Program-made: the position numbers and the translations under genes
Part shown: positions 38,846 through 47,298 of the stretch, in pieces
Layout: every line of letters begins with the position of its first letter
How positions within the stretch are numbered: position 1 is the stretch's first letter
Notes under the pieces: model-generated
Seen by the model: the letters and a program-made list of their open reading frames with translations, nothing else
Databases searched by the model: none
What the model was told of the DNA's origin: nothing
DNA from: Thermoanaerobaculia bacterium
GTDB lineage: Bacteria; Acidobacteriota; Thermoanaerobaculia; Gp7-AA8
Length of the DNA: 47,380 nucleotides
Direction: 5' to 3'
NCBI GenBank assembly: GCA_017883235.1
Contig: JADGNY010000044.1
Coordinates: 1-47,380, forward strand

Positions 38846-40548
38846 TACTTCGCTGCCGCCGTGGCGCGATCGCGCGCGGCGCGGAACTCGTCGCCGCTCT
38901 TCCAATTCGGCATCGTCGCGGCGTTCGCGGCATCCCATCCCATCCAGATGCCGAGCTCGCCCATCTGCACGGCCTCGGACCAGTCCCATTTCGGATCGAA
39001 TTGATCGCTGGGCTGGTGGTAGTGGTCGGCGCGGAATTCTTTCGACCATGCGGCGCCGAATCCCGCCGGCTTGCCGACGACGTCCTGCCCCGGATCGACG
39101 GTGAAGGCCGGTATGCCGACCTTGCCGAAACTGAAGTGGTCGGAGCGGTAGTAGTGCCCTTGTTCCGGCTCGGGATCAGGGATGATCGTAAGTCCGAGCG
39201 CTTTGGTGATCCGCTGCGCGGTCGGGTAGAACGTGGTCCGCTCGATGCCGTTCATGTTGACGTCGCGCACGCGGCCGAGCTCGGGGATCATGTCGTAATT
39301 CATGCCGAGGGCGATGCGCCCGGATGGGAGCGGCGGGTTCTGGGCCAGGAAGGCCGAGCCGATCAATCCCTGCTCCTCGGCGGCCACGGCCGCGAAGTAG
39401 ACCGAGCGCTTCGGCGCCGGCATCCGCGTCCAGACACGCGCCATCTCCATGAGGATGGCGCAGCCGGAGGCGTTGTCGAGGGCTCCGTTGTAGATCGTGT
39501 CGCCGCTCTTGTCGGCGGGACCGATGCCGAGGTGATCGTGGTGCGCGGAGTAGAGGATGGCCTCACCGCGCAGCTTCGGGTCGCTGCCTTCGAGTTTGGC
39601 CACCACGTTGCTGGTGTTGAACGAGCGGAGTTTGCTGGTCATGGTGCCGGTGAGCTTCACGCCGAGCGGCACCGGTTTGAATGTACGCGACGCTGCCTGC
39701 TGCGTCAGCGCATCGAGATCCTGCCCAGCCGCTTTGAAGAGCTGCCGCGCGACCTCCTCGGTCATCCATCCTGCGAAGTGGAGCGCCGGCGCGCCGGGCT
39801 TGTTCTTCATGAACGAGTTCTCGCCGCCCCAGGAGTTGGAGACGACGTTCCATCCGTATCCGGCGGCGGGAGTGGTGTGGATGAGAATGACGCCGGTGGC
39901 GTTCTTTGCCGTGCCGATCTCGTACTTGTACGTCCAGCGGCCGTAGTAGGTGCGGGTCTTTCCTTTGAAGAGATCCGGCTCCTGCGCGTTGGCGGGAGGG
40001 TCGTCGACGAGCATCACCAGCGTCTTGCCGTGGGTGTCGAGCCCTTTGTAGTCGTCCCACTGGTACTCGGGCGCGACGACACCATGGCCGACGAAGACGA
40101 GGTCGGAGTCGAGCGTATCGCTCTCGGTCTGGGTCTGGTTCTGTCCGACGATCTGGTCGCCGAAATGGAGCGGCCCCGCGATCGTGGCGCCGTTCTTCGT
40201 GAACGAGAGCGAGCTCTTGTCGCGATCGGTGGCGATGCCGAGAAGAGGCACATTCTGGTAGTAGGTGCCGCCGTCGCCGGCGGGCTGGAGGCCGTACGCC
40301 TCGAACTGTGCGGCGATGTACTGCTGGGCGATCTCATCGCCGCGGGTGCCTGGGCCGCGCCCCTCGAGGAGATCGCTGGACAGGAACTGGTCGTGGGCGG
40401 CCATGGCCTTGCCGCTCAGCAACGCCATTCCACGAGCCACCGGTGCCGGCGCGGCCTCTTTCGTTGTCTTCGAAGCGGTCGTCGTCGCGGCGAAAGCCGG
40501 GAGGGCGGCCATCAGGCCGATGGCGAGGAACGAACGGAGTGGTTTCAT
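38845..40548 (-). CDS. Secreted M28-family metallopeptidase (aminopeptidase)
   Basis: This 567-aa protein has a signal peptide (about 1-20, ending AFA), a PA-like insert (about 140-300) and an M28 zinc peptidase domain. Catalytic and zinc residues are visible: H336 and D338 (AHHDHLG), D358 (GALDNASG), E391/E392 (AAEEQG), D419 (NYDM) and H511 (DHYHQPSD). It probably acts as an extracytoplasmic aminopeptidase. ATG 40548 has AGGAG upstream and is clearly preferable to the longer open frame. It is monocistronic. Confidence 0.92.
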   Translation of the reverse strand: MKPLRSFLAIGLMAALPAFAATTTASKTTKEAAPAPVARGMALLSGKAMAAHDQFLSSDLLEGRGPGTRGDEIAQQYIAAQFEAYGLQPAGDGGTYYQNVPLLGIATDRDKSSLSFTKNGATIAGPLHFGDQIVGQNQTQTESDTLDSDLVFVGHGVVAPEYQWDDYKGLDTHGKTLVMLVDDPPANAQEPDLFKGKTRTYYGRWTYKYEIGTAKNATGVILIHTTPAAGYGWNVVSNSWGGENSFMKNKPGAPALHFAGWMTEEVARQLFKAAGQDLDALTQQAASRTFKPVPLGVKLTGTMTSKLRSFNTSNVVAKLEGSDPKLRGEAILYSAHHDHLGIGPADKSGDTIYNGALDNASGCAILMEMARVWTRMPAPKRSVYFAAVAAEEQGLIGSAFLAQNPPLPSGRIALGMNYDMIPELGRVRDVNMNGIERTTFYPTAQRITKALGLTIIPDPEPEQGHYYRSDHFSFGKVGIPAFTVDPGQDVVGKPAGFGAAWSKEFRADHYHQPSDQFDPKWDWSEAVQMGELGIWMGWDAANAATMPNWKSGDEFRAARDRATAAAK

Positions 40549-40559
40549 GGGTGCTCCTT

Positions 40560-40625
40560 TGAGTTGCTGGGTTGCTGGGTTGCTGAGGTTGCTTGGTCTC
40601 GCTGAGACCCCCGAAACCGCGCAAC
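40560..40625. repeat. Tandem TTGCTGGG element (partial)
   Basis: GTTGCTGGGTTGCTGGGTTG is followed by a weak complementary GCGCAACC. It lies directly upstream of the M28 gene. Only one clear arm is present. The rest of 40549-40788 shows no gene. Confidence 0.55.
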
Positions 40626-40788
40626 CATACCTCAGACCATAAAAACTTGAGTGTCCGCCGCCCGCCCAATCCCTACCCGTGGTCACCAAATGTTCACCAA
40701 ACCGGCTCGGATGAGGGGCAAATCGCAGAAAAACGCCAATTGTTCCGAAAAAGAGGGTAGGGACATCGGGGGATAAATCACTCCTAGG

Positions 40789-40794
40789 TAGAGT
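40789..40794 (+). promoter_or_regulatory. -10-like box TAGAGT next to start codon
   Basis: TAGAGT ends 7 nt before ATG 40802, and no ribosome-binding site is close enough. Confidence 0.4.
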
Positions 40795-40801
40795 GCGATA
40801 T

Positions 40802-41023
40802 ATGTTCACCGAAACTTCAGACGCGTTTGGCGATGTAAGGATGCCCCTCCAGGAGCGAGTGGTCGACAAGCTGGCCGATATGTTGTTCGCCAGCGACATG
40901 ATCCTCGACATGCTCCACGACGAGCGGTCCTACAACTTCGCCGGACATCTCACCAGCGTCGAGCCGTCGGTGCGGCGCGTTTACGATCAGATCAACGAGC
41001 TGATGAAGCAGTTGACGGATTGA
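40802..41023 (+). CDS. Small cytoplasmic protein of unknown function
   Basis: This 73-aa protein is predicted to be mostly helical (VVDKLADMLFASDMILDMLHDE and SVRRVYDQINELMKQL regions). Codon usage is good for this genome, with G/C third positions, and the frame ends cleanly. I recognise no family. A possible alternative start is GTG 40793. It lies between the M28 peptidase and the nucleotidyltransferase gene, framed by the 42-bp repeats. Confidence 0.6.
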   Translation: MFTETSDAFGDVRMPLQERVVDKLADMLFASDMILDMLHDERSYNFAGHLTSVEPSVRRVYDQINELMKQLTD

Positions 41024-41143
41024 CGCGACGCCCGGAGCTCGAGACGCGCCGCTTGATCAGCGGGCGAAGAAGGAACTCATCGTTGTCTGCAGGGCGAACG
41101 GCGGCTAGAGTTTTGCGCGGTAGAAACGTTCTTGCGCCACTGC

Positions 41144-41185
41144 TGGCCGAGCCTTGGGCAACCAACGCTGCCGGCCGTGCCGGCC
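41144..41185 (+). repeat. 42-bp palindromic repeat, copy 2
   Basis: Nearly identical to 38804-38845 and in the same orientation. The GCCGGCCGTGCCGGC core is a near-palindrome, as in REP elements. Confidence 0.85.
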
Positions 41186-41233
41186 GTGTGCACCGCTGGC
41201 TCCGGCACGGGCCGTGCACTTTTTCACTGCCGC

Positions 41234-42052
41234 ATGCCGGTACTTGCCAGCCCTTCTGAAACTCTCGTCGATCCGAAGAGCCGCGCGTTCTATGTCCACT
41301 CCATGGAGCTGATGCGCGGTGGCGGCCTCCCCTTTCTGGTCGGCGGCGCATATGCCTTCGCGCGTTACACGGGGATCGAGCGCCACACGAAAGACTTCGA
41401 TGTATTCATCCGCCGCGAGGACTTCCCGAGAGCGAAGGAGATCTTCGAAGCGGCCGGATACGAATGCGAGCTGACCTTTTCCCACTGGCTGGGGAAAGCG
41501 CTCAAAGGCGAAGACTTCATCGATCTCATTTTCAGCGCCGGCAACGGCGAGGCAGCCGTCGACGAGCTCTGGTTCGATTACGCGGTTGAGAGCGTCGTCT
41601 TCGACGTCGAGGTGAAGCTCATCCCTGCCGAGGAGATGATCTGGTCGAAGGGCTTGATCATGGAGCGCGAGCGCTTCGATGGCGCCGACGTCGCGCACGT
41701 CATCCTTGCCACCGGCGACCGGATGGATTGGCAGCGGCTCATCGATCGCTACGGCGAACACTGGCGCGGCCTTTATGCCCATCTCGTGCTCTTCGGGCTC
41801 TTCTATCCATCGAAGCGCTCGCAGGTGCCCCCCTGGGTGATGAAGGAGCTCGGCGGACGCATCGCCAAGGAGACGGGGGAACCGGACGCGGGCGAGAAGG
41901 TCTGCTACGGCACGATCGTCTCGCGGCAGCAATACCTCACCGACGTGAACGCATGGGGCTACAAAGACGCGCGTCTCCGGCCGATCGGAAACCTGACCGC
42001 GGAGGAGATCGCGCACTGGACCGCGGGAATCGAGATCGACGGAACGAAATGA
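41234..42052 (+). CDS. Nucleotidyltransferase-like protein
   Basis: This 272-aa protein has an N-terminal nucleotidyltransferase-fold core: LVGGAYAFARYTGIERHTKDFDVFI carries the G-G loop (37-38) and the D54-x-D56 metal pair (quoted by position). It resembles the family that includes lincosamide-type and type IV toxin nucleotidyltransferases. The remaining 200 residues are unassigned. No antitoxin-like gene precedes it. It overlaps the metallophosphoesterase start by 4 nt (ATGA), so the two are coupled and may act on the same nucleotidyl substrate. The substrate is unknown. Confidence 0.75.
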   Translation: MPVLASPSETLVDPKSRAFYVHSMELMRGGGLPFLVGGAYAFARYTGIERHTKDFDVFIRREDFPRAKEIFEAAGYECELTFSHWLGKALKGEDFIDLIFSAGNGEAAVDELWFDYAVESVVFDVEVKLIPAEEMIWSKGLIMERERFDGADVAHVILATGDRMDWQRLIDRYGEHWRGLYAHLVLFGLFYPSKRSQVPPWVMKELGGRIAKETGEPDAGEKVCYGTIVSRQQYLTDVNAWGYKDARLRPIGNLTAEEIAHWTAGIEIDGTK

Positions 42053-42798
42053 AAGACATCCTGCGCATCGCCGCTGTGGCCGACCTGCACGTCAAGAAGA
42101 CGGGGCAGGCCAGCCTGCAGCCGCTCTTCGCCGCCGCATCAGCCGAGGCGGACGTGCTGCTTCTCTGCGGCGATCTCACCGACTACGGCCTGGTGGACGA
42201 AGCAAAGTTCCTGGCGAAGGAGATCACCTCCTCGCTCCGCATCCCCGCCATCGGTGTCCTCGGCAATCACGATTTCGAGTCAGGCAAGTCGAAAGAGGTC
42301 GTCAGGATCATGACCGAAGCCGGGGTGACCATGCTCGACGGCGGTGCGCACGAGTTCGAAGGAGTCGGCTTTGCCGGCATCAAAGGATTCGGAGGCGGCT
42401 TCGGACGCCGGCAGATCAATGCCTGGGGCGAAGACATCATCAAGAAGTTCGTGCACGAGGCCATTGAAGAGGCGCTCAAACTCGAGATGGCCCTGACCCG
42501 CCTGCGCACGCCGCAGAAGATCGCCGTGCTGCACTACGCGCCGATCCACGCTACCTGCGCCGGCGAGCCGGCGGAGATCAATCCCTTTCTCGGATCGTCT
42601 CGGTTGGAGGAGCCGATCGATCGCTATCGCTGTACCGCTGTCTTCCACGGACACGCGCATCGCGGCGCGCTGGAAGGGCGGACGAAGGGGAGCGTGCCCG
42701 TCTACAACGTGGCCATGCCTCTGCTGACTGCGAATTTCGGCGACCACCTGCCGTTCCGCGTCATCGAAGTGCCGGTCGGAGAGGCGGTGGTCGCCTGA
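42049..42798 (+). CDS. Metallophosphoesterase
   Basis: This 249-aa protein has the calcineurin-like phosphoesterase motifs in order: DLH (D12, H14), GDLTD (D42), GNHD (N73, H74), H162 in LHYAPIH, and GHAH (H202, H204). Such enzymes use two metal ions to hydrolyse phosphomono- or diesters. It is translationally coupled to the nucleotidyltransferase. No signal peptide is seen, so it is cytoplasmic. The substrate cannot be read from sequence. Confidence 0.9.
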   Translation: MKDILRIAAVADLHVKKTGQASLQPLFAAASAEADVLLLCGDLTDYGLVDEAKFLAKEITSSLRIPAIGVLGNHDFESGKSKEVVRIMTEAGVTMLDGGAHEFEGVGFAGIKGFGGGFGRRQINAWGEDIIKKFVHEAIEEALKLEMALTRLRTPQKIAVLHYAPIHATCAGEPAEINPFLGSSRLEEPIDRYRCTAVFHGHAHRGALEGRTKGSVPVYNVAMPLLTANFGDHLPFRVIEVPVGEAVVA

Positions 42799-42812
42799 AA
42801 GTGCAGGCGGTC

Positions 42813-42818
42813 TACAAT
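42813..42818 (+). promoter_or_regulatory. -10-like box TACAAT next to start codon
   Basis: TACAAT ends 6 nt before ATG 42825. There is no Shine-Dalgarno sequence between them. Confidence 0.5.
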
Positions 42819-42824
42819 CCCCGT

Positions 42825-44102
42825 ATGCGACACGCGGCCTTTCCGGACGGGGTTACGCGCGACCGGTTGATCGACTGGTATCGCGGCGGCGGGAAAATTA
42901 CCCGGCAGCTCTTCACCATTCCGGCCGCTGATGCCTATTTCGACCGACCTATCCGCCTGCGCAATCCGATCGTTTTTTATGAGGGTCACATTCCCGCGTT
43001 CGCGGTCAACACGCTGATCAAGCTGGCGCTGAAACGTGGCGGTATCGACGGCGCGTTCGAGACCCTCTTCGCCCGCGGCATCGATCCCGAGAGCGAAGAG
43101 GCAGCGAAGACGCCGACCGATTTCTGGCCCGCGCGCGAGGACATTCAGGCGTACGGGCGCGACGCTGACGATCTGATCGTCCGTGCCATGTGCGACGGTC
43201 CGATCGACGACGGCCTCGAACCGCAGAGACGCAACGCCGAGGCGGCGTTCACGATCATCGAGCACGAGCAGATGCACCAGGAGACATTGCTCTACCTGTT
43301 TCACGAACTGCCGTACGAACGGAAGAATCCGATCGCGCCGATTCGCGCGGGCGGGTCGCTGCCGCGTGGCAACGTCATCAAGGACATGGTTCGCATTCCG
43401 GCCGGTGAGGCCACTCTCGGTGCGCCCGGCGCCGACTTCGGATGGGACAACGAGCTTCCGGAGATGCGCATCGACGTCGATGCGTTTTCCATCGACCGGC
43501 ACGACGTTACGAACGGTGACTATCTCGAGTTCATCACCGCGACGAACAGAACGCCGCCGCACTTCTGGGCCGAGTGCAACGGCGCGTGGCAATGGCGCGG
43601 CATGTTCGCGCTCGCTTCGCTGCCGCTGGACGCGCCGGTCTACGTGACCCACGACGAGGCCGATGCCTACGCGGCATGGCGCGGCAAACGACTGCCGTCC
43701 GAGAGCGAGTATCACCGCGCGGCGTTCGGTTCGCCGGCAGGTGAGGAGCGCCGCTTTCCGTGGGGGGATGCGTTTCCCGATCAGAGGCGCGGCAATTTCG
43801 GATTCACGCACTGGGATCCGGTACCGATCGGCTCGTATCCCGCCGGCGCCAGCGCCTGGGGCGTCGAAGACCTCATCGGCAACGGGTGGGAGTGGACGTC
43901 GACCGTCTTCGACGGCTTCCCCGGCTTTGTTCCGATGTCGTCGTATCCTCTGTACTCCGCTGACTTCTTCGACGGCAAGCACTACGTGATGAAGGGGGCG
44001 TCGCCGGCCACGGCTCCCGAGCTCATCCGCCGCAGCTTCCGAAATTGGTTCCGTCCCGGCTATCCCTACGTCTACGCCACGTTCCGCTGCGCGAAGGATT
44101 AG
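42825..44102 (+). CDS. EgtB-like non-haem iron enzyme (DinB_2 plus FGE-sulfatase domain)
   Basis: This 425-aa protein has an N-terminal DinB-like helical domain with the three-histidine iron site expected of EgtB-type sulfoxide synthases: H55 in EGHIPAF and H147/H151 in HEQMHQE. A formylglycine-generating-enzyme-like domain follows (about 185-425) with MVRIPAGEATLGA, FSIDRHDVTNGDYLEF, KRLPSESEYHRAAF, GNGWEWTSTVF and the C-terminal SFRNWFRPGYPYVYATFRCA. EgtB joins a thiol to trimethylhistidine in ergothioneine synthesis; OvoA- and SenA-type enzymes are relatives. No EgtD methyltransferase is in the window, so the substrate is open. GTG 42801 is an alternative start, but TACAAT 6 nt before ATG 42825 favours the latter. 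Confidence 0.83.
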   Translation: MRHAAFPDGVTRDRLIDWYRGGGKITRQLFTIPAADAYFDRPIRLRNPIVFYEGHIPAFAVNTLIKLALKRGGIDGAFETLFARGIDPESEEAAKTPTDFWPAREDIQAYGRDADDLIVRAMCDGPIDDGLEPQRRNAEAAFTIIEHEQMHQETLLYLFHELPYERKNPIAPIRAGGSLPRGNVIKDMVRIPAGEATLGAPGADFGWDNELPEMRIDVDAFSIDRHDVTNGDYLEFITATNRTPPHFWAECNGAWQWRGMFALASLPLDAPVYVTHDEADAYAAWRGKRLPSESEYHRAAFGSPAGEERRFPWGDAFPDQRRGNFGFTHWDPVPIGSYPAGASAWGVEDLIGNGWEWTSTVFDGFPGFVPMSSYPLYSADFFDGKHYVMKGASPATAPELIRRSFRNWFRPGYPYVYATFRCAKD

Positions 44103-44155
44103 ATGGGTAGGGTTTTGCTCCGCCGGATCACTCCTAGAAAGGAGGTTCCTCGAGC

Positions 44156-44251
44156 ATGCCCGGATTCTGTCTACCTGTCGAAAAATGTCGGCGTGGGTAT
44201 GACTGCATCGACCTGTCATTGGCAGATCAGAGGAATCATGAATTGGTTTGA
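44156..44251 (+). CDS. Possible 31-aa Cys-containing leader peptide
   Basis: A short frame with AAAGGAGG (44138-44145) 10 nt before its ATG encodes a hydrophilic peptide with three cysteines (C5, C11, C17). CTCCT at 44131-44135 could pair with the ribosome-binding site. It overlaps the start of the TPR membrane protein in another frame. It could be an upstream peptide coupled to that gene, or chance. Confidence 0.25.
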   Translation: MPGFCLPVEKCRRGYDCIDLSLADQRNHELV

Positions 44252-46023
44252 TGTCGCCGCCGCCGTCTTCGGTGCTATCGGTGCGGTAGCAGGAATACTA
44301 ATTAATTAATCTTCACCCCACGAAGGGCCAACGAGCACGGCACCCATTCCTGAAACGACTCGATGGCAAGCAAGTCCTGCTCGGTTCAATCGCCGTCGTG
44401 TCGTTCGCCTGTGCGGTAACATTCGGCCTAACTGGCCGATGGCGTTCGCTGCCACGTACCGAGCAAAGCGAAACACCGACGGGTCTGCTGGTATCGCGCG
44501 CGACTACTGCTGGGTTCGAAGCGGACTTACGCCGGAAGGTTAGCGGACGAGCAGATGAAGCACGGGACTATTTTGCGGCTGGAGAACATGACTTTACTGC
44601 TGGTCGGTACGGGCAGGCCGCAGTAAACTACGAGCAATCGATCGCAGCTGTGCCGACGATTCCCGCGAACATTAATCTGGGAGTGTCGCTCGAGTTCACC
44701 TCAAAGTACCCAGCTGCTGTTGCCGCCTTGCAGGCGGCACTGCACTTGCTCGATCCGAATCAGGACCGCGAGTACGAAGCTGTCATCTTTACCGCCTTGG
44801 CCTTCGTCTACGATGTCCAGGGTTCACGCGATGACGCACTGAATATGGCAACGAAGGCTCTCGAGGCGGCAAGGGCGACGAAAGACCAGATCCTGATCGC
44901 CAATGCATTGGTGGTGTTGGGTCGGATCCAGGACGCACGAGGCAAACCGACGGATTCGGCCCGGACGCTCACGATGGCGCTGGAGGTGTACCGCTCGCGA
45001 GGTAGCAGGGAGGGCGAGGCCTCAGCGCTCAACAATCTTGGGTCCGCGTTGATTGATTTGGGTAGATTGACTGAGGCACTGAAGACTTATCAAGACGCCG
45101 AGGCCATATACCAACGGCTGCACTACCCGATGGGTCGGATGAGTGCTCTTACCAATATCGGAAACGCTTACGCCGACAAGGGCGACTTCGGGAAAGCGCT
45201 AGCAGCCTATGAACAGGCGCGCGTTCTAGCGCGGGAGATTGGTAGTCTTAGAGGGGAGGCAGACGCTTTGCAGGATATCGGCGAGGTAGAACGCCAGCAA
45301 AGTCACCTAGCGGACGCGATCGTCCACGCAGCGGCCGCCCTTGAGATATTTCGGCAACTCGGTATCCCAAATGGGCAAGCGAGCGCTCTGATTACCCTGG
45401 GTAACGCCCACTTCATGAAAGGGGATTACCAGGCTGCGCTGGAAGACTTCAACAGGGCCGCGGAGTTCTTTCGGCAGTCTGGCGATCCTCTCGGTGAAAA
45501 CGACGCGATAGGCAATGCGGCAGAAGTTCTGCGCGAATGGAAACGATTTGACGAATCATTAACGATGGCAAACAAGGCTCTCTCAGGATTCACTACGATT
45601 GGCAATCTCCAGGGGCAAGCAAACACTTACCTCAACATCGGAAGCACCTATATCACGATTAAGCGCTATCCCGAGGCTCTAGAGGCGTTCACGACGGCGC
45701 TAGAAATCGCTAGGCGCTCTGGCGATCGTGCCCGGCAGGCGACTGCTATCGCCGGGCAAGGCGAGGTCCTTCTCGATACGCATCACTTGGTCGAGTCCGT
45801 GGCAAAGTCGCAGGCAGCGCTCGTTATGTTTCAGTCGTTGAAGGATCCCAACGGTGAAGCCGCAGTTCTTGCCGATCTTGGTTTCGCACATGAACAGCAG
45901 GGCAACAGGTCCGACGCGTTGCGCGAGTTGACGCGCTCGCTGGAACTATACCAGGCCAACGGTATCGCAGCCTCGCAGGGAACAGAGATCCAGCAAGCAA
46001 TCGGCAGGCTACGTAAGCGTTGA
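44238..46023 (+). pseudogene. TPR membrane protein split by a 4-bp (TAAT) frameshift
   Basis: ATG 44238, with AGAGGA just upstream, opens a 23-codon hydrophobic peptide (WFDVAAAVFGAIGAVAG) that ends at TAA 44307. The next frame is open from 44305, has no usual start until GTG 44398, and continues through a second helix (VLLGSIAVVSFACAVTFGL) into at least ten TPR repeats (about 44580-46010). The break falls in (TAAT)3 at 44299-44310; removing one unit fuses both parts into a 594-codon frame. The intact protein would be a membrane-anchored TPR scaffold (units such as ALNNLGSALIDLGRLTEALKT, in short NNLGSAL-LGRLTEAL). Without restoration, translation could start at GTG 44398. Base composition is lower in GC than the neighbours, suggesting transfer. 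Confidence 0.75.
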
Positions 46024-46203
46024 CCTTGGAAGTTCGAAGGTTTGGCGCTCTGGCTCGTGGAGGTGTAGCAGGCGACGCGCGCACTCGTGGAACGCCGCTC
46101 CCCATGCGACCGCCGCCCGAGACTCATCCGCCGTTGCCGCAGGGCTGTCCCTACCTCCACGCCCCGTCCCGCCCTGCGCACGATTCATGCACTCACGTCC
46201 CAT

Positions 46204-46833
46204 ATGCAAAACGAAAGCTACAAACCCAAGACCTTCGACCTCTCCAGTCTGACAGGGATCTCCGACCAGACGCTGGAGATGCACTTCAAGCTCTACGAGG
46301 GGTATGTCACCAACACCAATCTCCTCACCGAGAAGATCTCGGAAATCCTTGCCGATGGCAAGGTGGACAAGGAGGAGGTGCCTGCCTACTCCGAGCTCAC
46401 CCGCCGTCTCGGATTCGAATACAACGGGATGGTCCTGCACGAGCACTACTTCGGCAACATGAAGCGCGGCGGGGGCGGGGAACCCGCGAAGAATGCCGGC
46501 TTCCGCTCTGCCGTCGAACGAAGCTTCCCGACCTTCGACATTTGGAAGACGGACTTCACCAGCGTCGGCAAGATGCGTGGAGTGGGCTGGGCCATCGCCT
46601 ATCTCGATCCCTCGAACGGCCGCGTCTCGAATCACTGGATCGAGTTGCACGAGAACGGCAACGTCGCCGGCTTCGTCCCGCTGCTGGTGATGGACGTGTG
46701 GGAGCACGCCTACCTTCTCGATTACAAGCCGGCCGACCGTCCGAAATACATCGAGGCCTTCCTGGCCAATGTTGATTGGGATGTGGTCGAGCGGAGGATG
46801 AAGGTTTGGGATGTGATCAGGCGCGCGGCGTAG
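46204..46833 (+). CDS. Fe/Mn superoxide dismutase
   Basis: This 209-aa enzyme converts superoxide to peroxide and oxygen. Metal ligands are in place: H27 (MHFKLYEGYV), H81 (LHEHYFGN), D164 and H168 (DVWEHAYLLDY). The sequence is divergent from the standard pattern (HHxxY is MHFKLY, and the usual GGH/Q motif reads GNM), so metal choice is uncertain, with Fe slightly favoured. ATG 46204 matches the usual start of similarity; the upstream open frame is not family-like. There is no signal peptide, so it is cytoplasmic. Confidence 0.9.
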   Translation: MQNESYKPKTFDLSSLTGISDQTLEMHFKLYEGYVTNTNLLTEKISEILADGKVDKEEVPAYSELTRRLGFEYNGMVLHEHYFGNMKRGGGGEPAKNAGFRSAVERSFPTFDIWKTDFTSVGKMRGVGWAIAYLDPSNGRVSNHWIELHENGNVAGFVPLLVMDVWEHAYLLDYKPADRPKYIEAFLANVDWDVVERRMKVWDVIRRAA

Positions 46834-46849
46834 CAGTTTATCCTGCGGC

Positions 46850-47245
46850 GCAGCGCGCAGGATCTCCGGTGGCACCGCGCTGCACTTCACGACTTGCGGG
46901 CAGCAGGTAACGTCTTCATCCTGCGGCGAAGCGCGCAGGATCTCCGGTGGCACCGCGCGGCCCCTTCACGACATGCGGGTAGGTGCTCGCCGTTTAGAAA
47001 CATACGATCGCGCGGGATGACCGGAGATCCTGCGCGCTTCGCCGCAGGATTGGTGCGTAATCGATCTCCGGTGGCACCGCGCTGCACTTCACGACTTGCG
47101 GGCAGGTACGGCTCGCCGTTTAGAAGATAAACAATCGCGCGGGATGACCGGAGATCCTGCGCGCTTCGCCGCAGGATTGGTGCGTAATCGATCTCCGGTG
47201 CACCGCGCTGCACTTCACGACTTGCGGGCAGGTACGGCTCGCCGT
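46850..47245. repeat. Compound repeat array with ATCCTGCGG palindromes
   Basis: A unit with CTCCGGTGGCACCGCG and CACTTCACGACTTGCGGGCA occurs four times (spacing about 80, 123 and 126 bp). ATCCTGCGGCGAAGCGCGCA (46917-46936) occurs inverted at 47031-47050 and again near 47152-47176. GTTTAGAA and CGCGCGGGATGACCGGAGAT segments repeat in the later units. No gene is visible in 46834-47380. Confidence 0.85.
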
Positions 47246-47298
47246 TTAGCCCGCATTTCTCACACTCTCACTTGAATCGTGGACACTCTGTTACTCGT

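Noticed and set aside
38773-40605. A 610-codon open frame on the plus strand.
   Set aside because: It is antisense to the M28 peptidase, whose catalytic residues are all present. Long empty antisense frames are common in GC-rich DNA.
41234-42798. A toxin-antitoxin module made of the nucleotidyltransferase and phosphoesterase.
   Set aside because: No antitoxin-like HTH gene is adjacent, both proteins have enzyme-like length, and phosphoesterases are not typical antitoxins for this fold.
44124-44150. Similarity of GGATCACTCCT and AAAGGAGG to the 3' end of 16S rRNA.
   Set aside because: Only about a dozen bases match with an omission. It is better explained as a ribosome-binding site and its partial complement.
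42702-44219. A 505-codon open frame on the minus strand.
   Set aside because: It is antisense to the EgtB-like and phosphoesterase genes and has no recognisable domain.
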